Source: CAZLXG01 sp964563585
GTDB taxonomy: Bacteria; Bacteroidota; Bacteroidia; Flavobacteriales; Flavobacteriaceae
Assembly: GCA_964563585.1 (NCBI GenBank)
Contig: CAZLXG010000045.1
Coordinates: 1 to 18,388 of the forward strand
DNA length: 18,388 nt
Direction of reading: 5' to 3'
Under the pieces are notes generated by a model. The model saw nothing but the letters and a program-made list of their open reading frames with translations, was not told the origin of the DNA and ran no database searches. The translations under genes and the position numbers were made by a program. Of the stretch, positions 6,410 to 13,137 are shown piece after piece (position 1 is the first letter of the stretch; each line of letters opens with the position of its first letter).

Positions 6410-7885
6410 TTATTTCACTATTCTTTTCTTAATAGTTAAATGCTTTATAGGTTTACGGCTATATCCAAATAAACGATAATCCTTAATTAAATCGGCAGTT
6501 CCTTCTGGCACCATATCTTCCCAACCATATTCACCATTATCAATTTTTTGCAAAATTTCTCTTGAGAAAATATTCATTATACTTGTATCGTAATCTTCAA
6601 TATCAATTACTTTTCCGTTGTGTTTGAAGAATTTATATAATTCTTTCATACGTGGATGGACTTTTAAGTTCTCACTATTTATAAGCGTTCCAGTTTCAGA
6701 ATCTAACATTGGATATAAGTAAACTTTTAAATCTTTAAAGAAAAGTTTTCCAAAGGCTTCTAAAATACCACCACTTAAATGGCGATAATATTTTTCGTCA
6801 AAAATATCTACTAAATTATTTACACCCATCGCTAATCCCATTCTAGCTTTGGTGTATCTTGAAAAATATTCTACTACTTTATAATACTCTTGATAATTAG
6901 AAATCATTACAGATTGTCCAAGAGCACATAATAAATCTGCTCTATCCATAAAATCTTGTTCATCAATTTCACCTTGAGCTCGAAGGTTGGATAGTGTTAT
7001 TTCAAAAACAACAACTGTTTTATTTACATCTACTTTATTTTCTTTAATAAACATGTCGTATGATTTCTCATACATAGCCATATTTACTTTAGTTACGGGT
7101 CTGAAACTTCCACGTAAAGCTAAAATATTCTTTTTGTAAAACACTCTTGCAGGAAGCACATTGGTGCCATCTGGGCCAAAAACAACAGCATCTGTCATGC
7201 CGTTTTTTACCAATTGCAAGCTCATTAACCGGTTGTCTACATTTTTAAATACGGGTCCAGAAAAGTTTACAGTATCTATTTCTATTTGGTCTTTATCTAA
7301 ATGATCATATAAATAACGTAATAATTTTTTTGGTTCATTATACTTGTAAAAAGCACCATAAATAAGATTTGTGCCTAGTGTGCCTAAAGTTTCCTGTTGT
7401 AATCTTGCGTCTGTTTCTTTAAAACGTAAATGCAAAATTATTTCGTTATAATCTTGACCAGCTTCAATTTGATATTTAATTCCAACCCAACCATGACCTT
7501 TAAATTGTTTAGCAAAATCTATAGTTGCTACGGTGTTGGCATACGTAAAAAATATTTTATTTGGGTTTTTATCTCTCGTAATACGAGATTCCATAAGGTT
7601 CATTTCATGGGAAAGCATTTTGCGTAAGCGATCTTCGGTTACATAACGGCCATCTTCTTCAGCACCATAAATAGCATCACTAAAATCTTTATCGTAAGCC
7701 GACATTGCTTTTGCAATGGTTCCAGAAGCACCTCCAGCTCTAAAGAAATGACGAGCAGTTTCTTGTCCTGCGCCAATTTCGGCAAATGATCCGTAAATGT
7801 TTTCGTTTAGGTTTATACGAAGCGCTTTAGTTTTTAATGACGGAATGTCATCAAACTCCTTATCTCCTTTTATGGTAATTTCCAT
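6410..7885 (-). CDS. Conserved cytosolic protein of unknown function, 491 residues
   Basis: I recognise the family as widespread and strongly conserved in Bacteroidota, but it has no solid function. Homologues carry transferred labels such as 'nicotinate-nucleotide adenylyltransferase' or 'TonB-dependent receptor'. Neither fits: there is no adenylyltransferase HxGH motif, no signal peptide, no plug or barrel-like region and no membrane helix. Visible blocks include a glycine-rich N-terminal patch (FAEIGAGQETARHFFRAGGA, about 34-53), FFTYANTVATIDFAKQFKG, an NFSGPVF segment near the middle, ALRGSFRPVTKVN, and FEITLSNLRAQGEIDEQDF. The acidic and aromatic content suggests a soluble enzyme. It is monocistronic, between a terminator and its own promoter. 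Confidence 0.85.
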   Translation of the reverse strand: MEITIKGDKEFDDIPSLKTKALRINLNENIYGSFAEIGAGQETARHFFRAGGASGTIAKAMSAYDKDFSDAIYGAEEDGRYVTEDRLRKMLSHEMNLMESRITRDKNPNKIFFTYANTVATIDFAKQFKGHGWVGIKYQIEAGQDYNEIILHLRFKETDARLQQETLGTLGTNLIYGAFYKYNEPKKLLRYLYDHLDKDQIEIDTVNFSGPVFKNVDNRLMSLQLVKNGMTDAVVFGPDGTNVLPARVFYKKNILALRGSFRPVTKVNMAMYEKSYDMFIKENKVDVNKTVVVFEITLSNLRAQGEIDEQDFMDRADLLCALGQSVMISNYQEYYKVVEYFSRYTKARMGLAMGVNNLVDIFDEKYYRHLSGGILEAFGKLFFKDLKVYLYPMLDSETGTLINSENLKVHPRMKELYKFFKHNGKVIDIEDYDTSIMNIFSREILQKIDNGEYGWEDMVPEGTADLIKDYRLFGYSRKPIKHLTIKKRIVK

Positions 7886-7912
7886 ATTAATTTTGGGTTG
7901 AAATGTATTTTA

Positions 7913-7942
7913 CAAAGGTATTAAATTACTGTAGTAAACAAA
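7913..7942 (-). promoter_or_regulatory. Promoter of the 491-residue unknown gene
   Basis: On the minus strand TTTG (7939-7942) is followed after 18 bp by TACCTTTG (7913-7920), matching the flavobacterial TTG-N17-23-TAnnTTTG pattern. The start codon is 27 bp further downstream. Confidence 0.6.
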
Positions 7943-7952
7943 AAAATAACAT

Positions 7953-7960
7953 TATTTTTG
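7953..7960 (+). promoter_or_regulatory. Candidate -7 element of the MBL hydrolase gene
   Basis: TATTTTTG matches TAnnTTTG and ends 19 bp before the TTG start at 7980, implying a leader of only about 14 bases. No clear -33 TTG is seen at the expected distance. Confidence 0.4.
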
Positions 7961-7979
7961 TGATTAAATTGTTTCTTTT

Positions 7980-8741
7980 TTGAAAATAACGTTTCTAGGT
8001 ACGGGCACATCACAAGGTATTCCAATAATTGGAAGCAAGCATCCGGTGTGTTTAAGTGAGAATTCAAAAGATAAAAGATTACGAGTTTCTGTACTTGTTG
8101 AATGGGATTCGTTTGTTTATGTTATTGATTGTGGTCCAGATTTTAGACAGCAAATGTTGAGAAGCAACTGCGAAAGAATTGATGGTATTGTTTTTACTCA
8201 CGAGCATTCTGACCACGTTTTAGGATTGGACGATATAAGGCCTTTTTATTTTAGACAAGGAGATATTTCTATTTACGCACACAAACGCGTGTTAAAGGAG
8301 TTGCACAAAAGGTTTGATTATATTTTTGCTACAAAAAACAAGTATCCTAGCGCGCCAACAGTTTTAGAAAATAGAATAAAAAACAAACCCTTTAAATTAA
8401 AAAATTTAACCGTTATGCCAATAAGTGGGAAGCATCACAAATTACAAGTATTTGGGTTTAGGTTTAAGAATTTCGCGTATTTAACTGATATGAAAACGGT
8501 TAAGAATAAAGAAATAGAGAAAATTAAAAACATAAAGGTGTTAGTAATTAACGCATTGCGGATTGAATCACATCAATCACATTTTAATTTAGAAGAAGCT
8601 CTTGATTTTATTAATAAAGTAAATCCAGAAAAAGCGTATTTAACGCATATAAGCCACTTATTAGGCTTTCATGACGAAGTGCAACAAAATCTACCAGAAA
8701 ACGTTTTCTTGGCGTATGATGGCTTGCAAATAACCATATAA
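7980..8741 (+). CDS. MBL-fold metallo-hydrolase, PhnP/cyclic-phosphodiesterase-like
   Basis: A 253-residue metallo-beta-lactamase-fold protein. The zinc-binding HEHSDH motif is at 74-79. Other probable ligands are His152 or His153, Asp170 in YLTDM and His223 in LTHISH. The GTGTSQGIP start and the VIDCGPDFRQQM strand resemble the PhnP and lipoate-neighbour group of phosphodiesterase-like hydrolases, so a phosphodiester substrate is likely; the actual one is unknown. The start is TTG at 7980: the conserved beginning KITFLGTGTSQG follows immediately and no upstream ATG is in frame. The next gene starts 10 bp downstream, so the two are probably one transcript. Confidence 0.88.
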   Translation: MKITFLGTGTSQGIPIIGSKHPVCLSENSKDKRLRVSVLVEWDSFVYVIDCGPDFRQQMLRSNCERIDGIVFTHEHSDHVLGLDDIRPFYFRQGDISIYAHKRVLKELHKRFDYIFATKNKYPSAPTVLENRIKNKPFKLKNLTVMPISGKHHKLQVFGFRFKNFAYLTDMKTVKNKEIEKIKNIKVLVINALRIESHQSHFNLEEALDFINKVNPEKAYLTHISHLLGFHDEVQQNLPENVFLAYDGLQITI

Positions 8742-8751
8742 AATAAAAAAG

Positions 8752-9252
8752 ATGAAGCAAAAAATTTTCATGTACTTATTCGTTTTCTCAATGCTGATAG
8801 TGTTATTTCAGTATGTAAACTCTAAACGTATTTTTGAAAGTTTAAATAATAAACTTGAAAAAAATCAAACCAAAATTAAAAAATATAAAGATTCACTAGC
8901 GGTAATGCAAGACCAGGTTTTAGATTTATCTCATTTTAATTTAAATAGAAATGAAGATGCTATTAGTTATTTTGAAGCCGATGGTTATAATGTAGATGAA
9001 TTAATTCCTTTTATAAAAGACGAATTATATAGCTTAAATGAAGTAAAAGGAGATCATCCTATAGTGCCGTATGCATCAAGCGAAGGTAGAAAAATACTAA
9101 TCAACACAGTAAAAATGTTAAACCATAAATGGATTATTGCTGATTTTTCGGATGGTGAATTTTGGGGTGAAATACTTTTAACTTACGAAATAACAGCGGA
9201 TAAGCAATTGAAATTCATTTTAGTAGAATCCTTTTTATATCCGTTATATTAA
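8752..9252 (+). CDS. Membrane-anchored protein of unknown function
   Basis: A 166-residue protein with an N-terminal hydrophobic helix (about 5-22) that would act as an uncleaved anchor. A lysine-rich heptad-like stretch at about 30-56 probably forms a coiled coil. A compact C-terminal domain follows, with aromatic-rich WIIADFSDGEFWGEILLTYEI. I know similar flavobacterial proteins only under vague names such as 'hydrolase', and no catalytic motif is visible here. It starts 10 bp after the MBL gene and is likely translated from the same mRNA. The gene stops 2 bp before the end of the convergent lipoprotein gene. Confidence 0.8.
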   Translation: MKQKIFMYLFVFSMLIVLFQYVNSKRIFESLNNKLEKNQTKIKKYKDSLAVMQDQVLDLSHFNLNRNEDAISYFEADGYNVDELIPFIKDELYSLNEVKGDHPIVPYASSEGRKILINTVKMLNHKWIIADFSDGEFWGEILLTYEITADKQLKFILVESFLYPLY

Positions 9253-9254
9253 TA

Positions 9255-9623
9255 CTATTTTATTTTATAAGCTATTCCTTTTTGCTTTTTTGTTTCTCCA
9301 ACATAAGAATATTCAAAAGTATATGAAGAATCTGTAGTTACTAATATTTTTAAATGAATATCTTTCTTTTCTGCCATATTCTTAGGCTTTGTGGTTTTAA
9401 AAATCACTTCACAATCGTTTATCCAGCGTAGTTTAGACGAATCTATTTTGTTGTTATACATTTCAATTTGTAAATCTTCAGTTCTGTTGAATGTAGATTT
9501 GTATAAAACATCATTTATCACAACTTCACTATAAAATTTTCCCGTTTTGTAATCTTTACAATTACGTTCAATTTGGTAGCAGCTTACAAGGCTAAATAAT
9601 AAAAGTAGAGTAAAATAGCGCAT
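9255..9623 (-). CDS. Small predicted lipoprotein
   Basis: A 122-residue secreted protein: MRY, a leucine/phenylalanine-rich hydrophobic core, then the lipobox LVSC with Cys15 as the lipidation site, giving a mature lipoprotein of about 108 residues. The mature part begins YQIERNCKDYKTGKFY and has conserved-looking FNRTEDLQIE and WINDCEVIF strands with two further cysteines (C22 and one in WINDC), which could form a disulfide in the periplasm. I recall related flavobacterial proteins mislabelled 'DNA topoisomerase IV', which this clearly is not. It has its own -7 element just upstream. Confidence 0.82.
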   Translation of the reverse strand: MRYFTLLLLFSLVSCYQIERNCKDYKTGKFYSEVVINDVLYKSTFNRTEDLQIEMYNNKIDSSKLRWINDCEVIFKTTKPKNMAEKKDIHLKILVTTDSSYTFEYSYVGETKKQKGIAYKIK

Positions 9624-9640
9624 AACATAGTATTTCTATG

Positions 9641-9648
9641 CAAATCTA
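9641..9648 (-). promoter_or_regulatory. Candidate -7 element of the lipoprotein gene
   Basis: Minus strand TAGATTTG fits TAnnTTTG, 17 bp before the lipoprotein start and within the 27-bp gap behind the XRE gene. It suggests independent transcription, although read-through from the XRE gene on the same strand is possible. Confidence 0.42.
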
Positions 9649-9650
9649 CT

Positions 9651-10019
9651 TTAATTTTGAAAGTTTTTAAAACTTCCGTCAGAATAAAAAATAATAATAC
9701 GTTCTATTAATTTGTCATTTTTAGTTTCAGTCTGCAAGATGTTGGTAATATTCTTTTTAGGAATTTCAGTTTTTGAAGTGTTTACTTTTTCTTTTGAAGG
9801 AAATTCGCCTTTGCCATTTAGTAGCCAATACAATTCAACTTCAGGAAAAGAGGAGAGGACTTTTAAAATAAACTCTAAACTTGGTTTATTTCTACCTGAT
9901 AAAATATGAGAAATACTAGAACGTTGCACGTCAATTTTTTCAGCAAAAGTTGATGCAGATTCACCGTAATATTTCATTACTTTTTGAAGCCTTTTTATAA
10001 AATCTTCACTGTTTATCAT
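9651..10019 (-). CDS. XRE-family helix-turn-helix transcriptional regulator
   Basis: A 122-residue DNA-binding protein. The N-terminal Cro/C1-type helix-turn-helix covers about residues 6-66: ESASTFAEKIDVQRSSISHILSGRNKPSLEFILKVLSSFPEV, followed by LYWLLNGKGEFP, a phrase common in this family. The C-terminal tail (about 75-122) is polar and ends with an IIIFYSDGSFKNF strand that may serve in dimerisation. It is divergent from the M14 carboxypeptidase gene across a spacer rich in palindromes, one of which covers its own likely -7 element. Autorepression and control of the neighbour are therefore plausible. No phage or toxin-antitoxin genes are nearby. Confidence 0.92.
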   Translation of the reverse strand: MINSEDFIKRLQKVMKYYGESASTFAEKIDVQRSSISHILSGRNKPSLEFILKVLSSFPEVELYWLLNGKGEFPSKEKVNTSKTEIPKKNITNILQTETKNDKLIERIIIFYSDGSFKNFQN

Positions 10020-10020
10020 T

Positions 10021-10030
10021 GTAAACTGTA
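10021..10030. repeat. GTAAACTGTA, inverted copy of TACAGTTTAC at 10099
   Basis: This 10-base element directly abuts the XRE start codon and is the exact reverse complement of 10099-10108. Its location in the predicted XRE leader suggests a regulatory site, but chance in A+T-rich DNA cannot be excluded. Confidence 0.4.
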
Positions 10031-10045
10031 GGTATAGGTGTTTTA

Positions 10046-10061
10046 TTTTACAAATGTAAAA
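10046..10061. promoter_or_regulatory. Palindromic operator A overlapping the XRE -7 element
   Basis: TTTTACA-AA-TGTAAAA is an inverted repeat with perfect 7-base arms. Read on the minus strand it contains TACATTTG (10051-10058), a match to the TAnnTTTG -7 element for the XRE gene. A protein bound here would block that promoter. Thirteen bases of it (TTTACAAATGTAA) recur exactly at 10260-10272. Confidence 0.55.
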
Positions 10062-10097
10062 ATAATAACGATTATTTCTATTGTTTAGTGTGTTAAA

Positions 10098-10114
10098 TTA
10101 CAGTTTACAGTAAA
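10098..10114. repeat. Overlapping TTACAGT half-sites
   Basis: TTACAGTTTACAGTAAA holds two direct TTACAGT copies eight bases apart, the second being part of the near-palindrome TTTAC-A-GTAAA. A third copy, TTTACAGTAA, is at 10149-10158. All share the TTTACA or TTACA half-site with the palindromes at 10046, 10259 and 10284. Confidence 0.45.
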
Positions 10115-10148
10115 GTTTTTGTTTATGTTTCGATATATAAAATATTGA

Positions 10149-10158
10149 TTTACAGTAA
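10149..10158. repeat. TTTACAGTAA element
   Basis: Isolated copy of the TTAC-A-GTAA near-palindrome found at 10105-10114. It lies in the middle of the XRE/M14 spacer, away from either predicted promoter. Confidence 0.4.
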
Positions 10159-10223
10159 TATGAATATTATAAATTTAAATACTATTATTTGTTGTGATTT
10201 TTAATCACTTCATATAAGAATTA

Positions 10224-10242
10224 TGTATACCATTGTATACAA
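10224..10242. repeat. Tandem TGTATAC repeat
   Basis: TGTATAC occurs at 10224-10230 and 10234-10240, one helical turn apart. The second lies in the perfect 10-base palindrome TTGTATACAA (10233-10242). The phasing suits cooperative binding of a dimeric regulator, but no binding protein can be named. Confidence 0.4.
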
Positions 10243-10258
10243 GTACGCTATTTTTCGT

Positions 10259-10273
10259 GTTTACAAATGTAAC
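10259..10273. promoter_or_regulatory. Palindromic operator B upstream of the M14 gene
   Basis: GTTTACAAATGTAAC has TTACA/TGTAA arms around AA and shares 13 exact bases with operator A. Its centre is 24 bp from that of operator C, a little over two helical turns. Confidence 0.5.
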
Positions 10274-10283
10274 TTGTTAAATG

Positions 10284-10296
10284 TTTACATTTGTAC
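10284..10296. promoter_or_regulatory. Palindromic operator C overlapping a plus-strand -7 element
   Basis: TTTACATTTGTAC contains TACATTTG (10286-10293), a TAnnTTTG -7 match 17 bp before the M14 start codon. Its 11-base core TTACATTTGTA is the reverse complement of part of operators A and B. A second -7-like sequence, TAATTTTG (10303-10310), touches the ATG. It would give a leaderless or wrongly placed start, so the site at 10286 is preferred. Confidence 0.5.
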
Positions 10297-10310
10297 AATA
10301 AATAATTTTG

Positions 10311-11468
10311 ATGAATATAGAAAGCCTTCAATCGCTATTTTTAAAACATAAAGAATCAAGTCTTTTTCATAGGTATATTACTAATGAAAACATAGAGCCT
10401 TTACTTGATAATTTGAGTGATAATTTTGGAGTTGAAACTATTGAAAAATCGGTTTTAAACAAACCTATTTACGCCGTGAAAATTGGTACTGGAGAGAAAA
10501 GAATATTAATGTGGTCACAAATGCATGGTAACGAATCTACCACAACAAAGGCTTTATTCGACCTTTTTAATACTTTTAAAAGTGAAGAAACCGAAATTGA
10601 ACATATTCTAAAAACTTGCACAGTATATTTTATACCAATATTAAATCCTGATGGCGCTAAAGCTTATATGCGAATAAATGCAAATAAAGTTGATTTAAAT
10701 AGAGATGCACAAAATTTAACACAGCCTGAAAGTGAAATTTTAAAAACTGTTTTTGAGAACTTCAAACCTCATTTTTGTTTTAATCTTCATGGGCAACGCA
10801 CCATTTTTAGTGTTGGCAAAACAAATAAACCTGCAACAGTATCGTTTTTAGCACCGGCGCAAGATAAAGCGTGTACAATTACTCCAAATCGTAAAGTAGC
10901 AATGGAAGTGATTGGAGTGATGAATGATGTTTTACAGTTGGTTATACCAAATCAAGTTGGTGTTTATGACGATGCTTTTAATTTAAATTGTGTTGGTGAT
11001 ACGTTTCAAAGTAATAATATTCCAACTATTTTATTTGAAGCAGGTCATTTTGCAAATGATTATGCCAGAGAACAAACACGTGAATATATATATATGTCTT
11101 TAATTGCATCATTAAATTATATAGCAAAAAATGATGTTGATGGAAAAAAACATAAAAGTTACTTTAAAATTCCAGAAAATGACAAATGTTTTTATGACAT
11201 TATAATAAGGAATGCAAAAACGAATGATGATTCTGGAAATAGGGTGGAAGATATTGGAATTATGTATCAAGAAAAATTAGTAGAGGGAAAAATTAATTTT
11301 ATTCCTAAAATCGAAAAAATAGAGGATTTAAATGCTTTTTTCGGACACAAAGAAATTGATGCAAAAAAGACTGAAGTGCTAGATAATTTTAAACAACCAG
11401 TAAAAGTTAATAACGAAAACGTTTTCGTAATGATAAATAATGAGAAAATCTCATTATTATTGAAATAA
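10311..11468 (+). CDS. M14-family zinc carboxypeptidase, cytosolic
   Basis: A 385-residue metallopeptidase-like protein. The zinc site is visible: His72 and Glu75 in MHGNES, and His160 in FNLHGQ. The substrate-binding Asn130/Arg131 pair lies in VDLNRDAQ, and the catalytic glutamate is probably Glu243 in ILFEAGH. An NPDG motif at about 112-115 is also typical of M14. There is no signal peptide, so it acts inside the cell, perhaps on peptides or peptidoglycan fragments; the substrate is unknown. The C-terminal 100 residues form an additional beta-rich domain. ATG at 10311 is chosen over the TTG just before it. It is divergent from the XRE regulator. Confidence 0.9.
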   Translation: MNIESLQSLFLKHKESSLFHRYITNENIEPLLDNLSDNFGVETIEKSVLNKPIYAVKIGTGEKRILMWSQMHGNESTTTKALFDLFNTFKSEETEIEHILKTCTVYFIPILNPDGAKAYMRINANKVDLNRDAQNLTQPESEILKTVFENFKPHFCFNLHGQRTIFSVGKTNKPATVSFLAPAQDKACTITPNRKVAMEVIGVMNDVLQLVIPNQVGVYDDAFNLNCVGDTFQSNNIPTILFEAGHFANDYAREQTREYIYMSLIASLNYIAKNDVDGKKHKSYFKIPENDKCFYDIIIRNAKTNDDSGNRVEDIGIMYQEKLVEGKINFIPKIEKIEDLNAFFGHKEIDAKKTEVLDNFKQPVKVNNENVFVMINNEKISLLLK

Positions 11469-11506
11469 AGTGTATCGATAATGCATATTTATTAGTGAAA
11501 ATGTAT

Positions 11507-11514
11507 TAATTTTG
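11507..11514 (+). promoter_or_regulatory. Candidate -7 element of the Lrp/AsnC gene
   Basis: TAATTTTG matches TAnnTTTG and ends 24 bp before the ATG at 11539, in the 70-bp gap behind the carboxypeptidase gene. No terminator is seen in that gap, so partial read-through is also possible. Confidence 0.45.
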
Positions 11515-11538
11515 CCTTATATTTAAGAATAATTAATT

Positions 11539-12018
11539 ATGGGGAAAATTAAATTAGACGAAATCGATCATCAAATTCTTGACATGTTAATTGACAATAC
11601 AAGAATTCCATTTACAGATATTGCGAAAAAATTATTAATTTCTGCGGGTACTGTTCACGTTCGTGTTAAAAAAATGGAAGAATCTGGAATTATACGTGGT
11701 TCTTCTTTAACACTAGATTACAAAAAACTTGGCTATTCATTTATAGCCTATGTTGGTGTATATTTAAATAATACGTCGCAAACAAAATTTGTTTTAGAGC
11801 GTATAAACGAAATTGCGTTTGTTACTGTGGCACATATTACTACTGGGAAATTTAATATATTTTGTAAAATTAGAGCCAAAAGCACTGAGCATGCAAAAGA
11901 AATTATATTCAGGCTTGATGATATAGAAGGAGTGTATAGAACTGAAACTATGATATCTCTGGAAGAAAGCATAAACGATAAAAAACGTTTGATGCATTCA
12001 ATTTTTAATGAGATGTAA
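11539..12018 (+). CDS. Lrp/AsnC family transcriptional regulator
   Basis: A 159-residue feast/famine regulator. The N-terminal winged helix-turn-helix (about 5-62) reads LDEIDHQILDMLIDNTRIPFTDIAKKLLISAGTVHVRVKKMEESGII in family fashion. The C-terminal alpha-beta RAM domain (about 68-145) would bind an amino acid and mediate oligomerisation; ITTGKFNIFCKI holds the usual glycine turn. Length is normal for the family. Ligand and targets cannot be deduced. It follows the M14 peptidase gene and ends at a strong terminator. Confidence 0.95.
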   Translation: MGKIKLDEIDHQILDMLIDNTRIPFTDIAKKLLISAGTVHVRVKKMEESGIIRGSSLTLDYKKLGYSFIAYVGVYLNNTSQTKFVLERINEIAFVTVAHITTGKFNIFCKIRAKSTEHAKEIIFRLDDIEGVYRTETMISLEESINDKKRLMHSIFNEM

Positions 12019-12040
12019 AAATAAACAAATTTATAAAATA

Positions 12041-12067
12041 AAAAAAAGCCCGTTTTGGGCTTTTTTT
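12041..12067. terminator. Bidirectional rho-independent terminator between the Lrp and cupin genes
   Basis: AAAAAAAGCCC (12041-12051) and GGGCTTTTTTT (12057-12067) are perfect complementary arms around the loop GTTTT. The T-run and A-run serve the two converging genes, and the stop codon of the minus-strand gene lies at the end of the T-run. Confidence 0.93.
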
Positions 12068-12911
12068 ATTGACTCTTTTCACAGCAAAAGCAATTATTGG
12101 CTTTATAATATCCTCTTTTGTGTAATGATTGCATGATTCTTTCTTTAAGTTGCAAAGTAAATACCTCTAGTTTAGTATAACCAAAATTGCTAATACTTAT
12201 TGATAAATCAAGAGATTGTACATAATGCCACCAGTTTTGTGGTACAAATAAAACATCTCCAGGTTCTAGAATAACATACTCAAAAATATTGTCCTTAAAC
12301 TTTGGGTGTTTGGTAATATCAAAATTATTAATATCAACATCACTTGCTACTGCGCCATAGACATGTTTTTTACTTTGGTACATCGTTTTATTAAACTCTG
12401 GCGAACAGATAATAAACATTTTTCTGCCTTTTACTTGAGTATATACATTATTTGCAGTATCGGCATGAAAGCCTGAAATGGTATTCGCAGGACCGATCCA
12501 AGCACCTACATCATTTATTTTAGTATGCGTATCAAAAAAATAAAAATCTACATCATTTTTAAGATGAGGATAATATTCAAAAAGATTTAAAGTAGTTAAA
12601 TAATCTTTAATTGGAGTTCCGCTAAGTTCAGCATCTTTTAATTGTTGAATGTAATTTTTAAATGTAGCTTGTTTGTATCTATTATCGTTTTGAATAAAAT
12701 TATCAGATAGTAAAAGAATATCTCTATCATCTTTAAGCTTTAATAAAAAATCTAAATCCCAATGTTTTGTAGTTCTCCAATTTTTGGCAAATCCCTTAAT
12801 TAAAACTGGTTTTTTTTTATTTAAATATTCGTTTTTAAATATCGTCGAATCAATAAATGTTATTTCCTTAATTGTTTGACTATTATCTAAGATTTCTGAA
12901 ACTATATTCAT
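12066..12911 (-). CDS. JmjC/cupin-8 domain protein, putative Fe(II)/2-oxoglutarate-dependent hydroxylase
   Basis: A 281-residue protein resembling the cupin-8/JmjC group (FIH-like). Iron ligands are visible: His149 and Asp151 in the SGFHADT motif, and a distal His229 in VPQNWWHYVQ. KPVLIKGF near residue 35 and the WDLDFLL segment are typical of the family's N-terminal part, and VKGRKMFII follows the HxD site as in known members. Such enzymes hydroxylate protein side chains or small molecules; the substrate here is unknown. The frame is open up to 12965, but MNIVSEIL at 12911 is the more natural start. The C-terminus ends with an unusual cysteine cluster, NCFCCEKSQ (Cys274, 276, 277). Confidence 0.85.
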   Translation of the reverse strand: MNIVSEILDNSQTIKEITFIDSTIFKNEYLNKKKPVLIKGFAKNWRTTKHWDLDFLLKLKDDRDILLLSDNFIQNDNRYKQATFKNYIQQLKDAELSGTPIKDYLTTLNLFEYYPHLKNDVDFYFFDTHTKINDVGAWIGPANTISGFHADTANNVYTQVKGRKMFIICSPEFNKTMYQSKKHVYGAVASDVDINNFDITKHPKFKDNIFEYVILEPGDVLFVPQNWWHYVQSLDLSISISNFGYTKLEVFTLQLKERIMQSLHKRGYYKANNCFCCEKSQ

Positions 12912-13072
12912 TTGGGTTAAATTTTTTATGATTGCATGTAGATTTATTATGCTTAAAAGTACCAAATCTCTTAAATTAAATAGCCCTGTAGTATATTATT
13001 AGATTAATTACCAATTATTTCGTTGTATTTGAATTTTGTGTTGATTATGTGATAATATTGCAATTCAAAGAA

Positions 13073-13080
13073 TAATTTTG
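13073..13080 (+). promoter_or_regulatory. Candidate -7 element of the MBOAT/SGNH unit
   Basis: TAATTTTG fits TAnnTTTG, 57 bp before the MBOAT start. The longer open frame would begin inside this element, another reason to prefer the start at 13138. No TTG at ideal spacing was found. Confidence 0.45.
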
Positions 13081-13137
13081 ATAATATTGAAGCTTTGTAA
13101 GATATTTATCAAAAACTCAATCTGTATAAACAACTGT

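Noticed and set aside
11084..11100. Run of TATATATATA within the M14 gene as a possible regulatory repeat
   Set aside because: It is coding sequence for an ordinary YIYMS stretch and shows no frame disruption.
9651..11468. XRE regulator and M14 peptidase as a phage-repressor or toxin-antitoxin module
   Set aside because: There are no integrase, structural phage or toxin-like genes nearby, and the peptidase has a full metal site typical of housekeeping M14 enzymes.
12912..12965. Longer start of the cupin/JmjC protein adding 18 residues
   Set aside because: The added stretch MVLLSIINLHAIIKNLTQ resembles neither a full signal peptide nor the family's N-terminus. MNIVSEIL at 12911 is the better start, although without certainty.
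13078..13137. Upstream extension of the MBOAT protein by 20 residues from a TTG codon
   Set aside because: The first codon lies within the TAATTTTG -7 element, and the family starts naturally at MEFNSLDFF.
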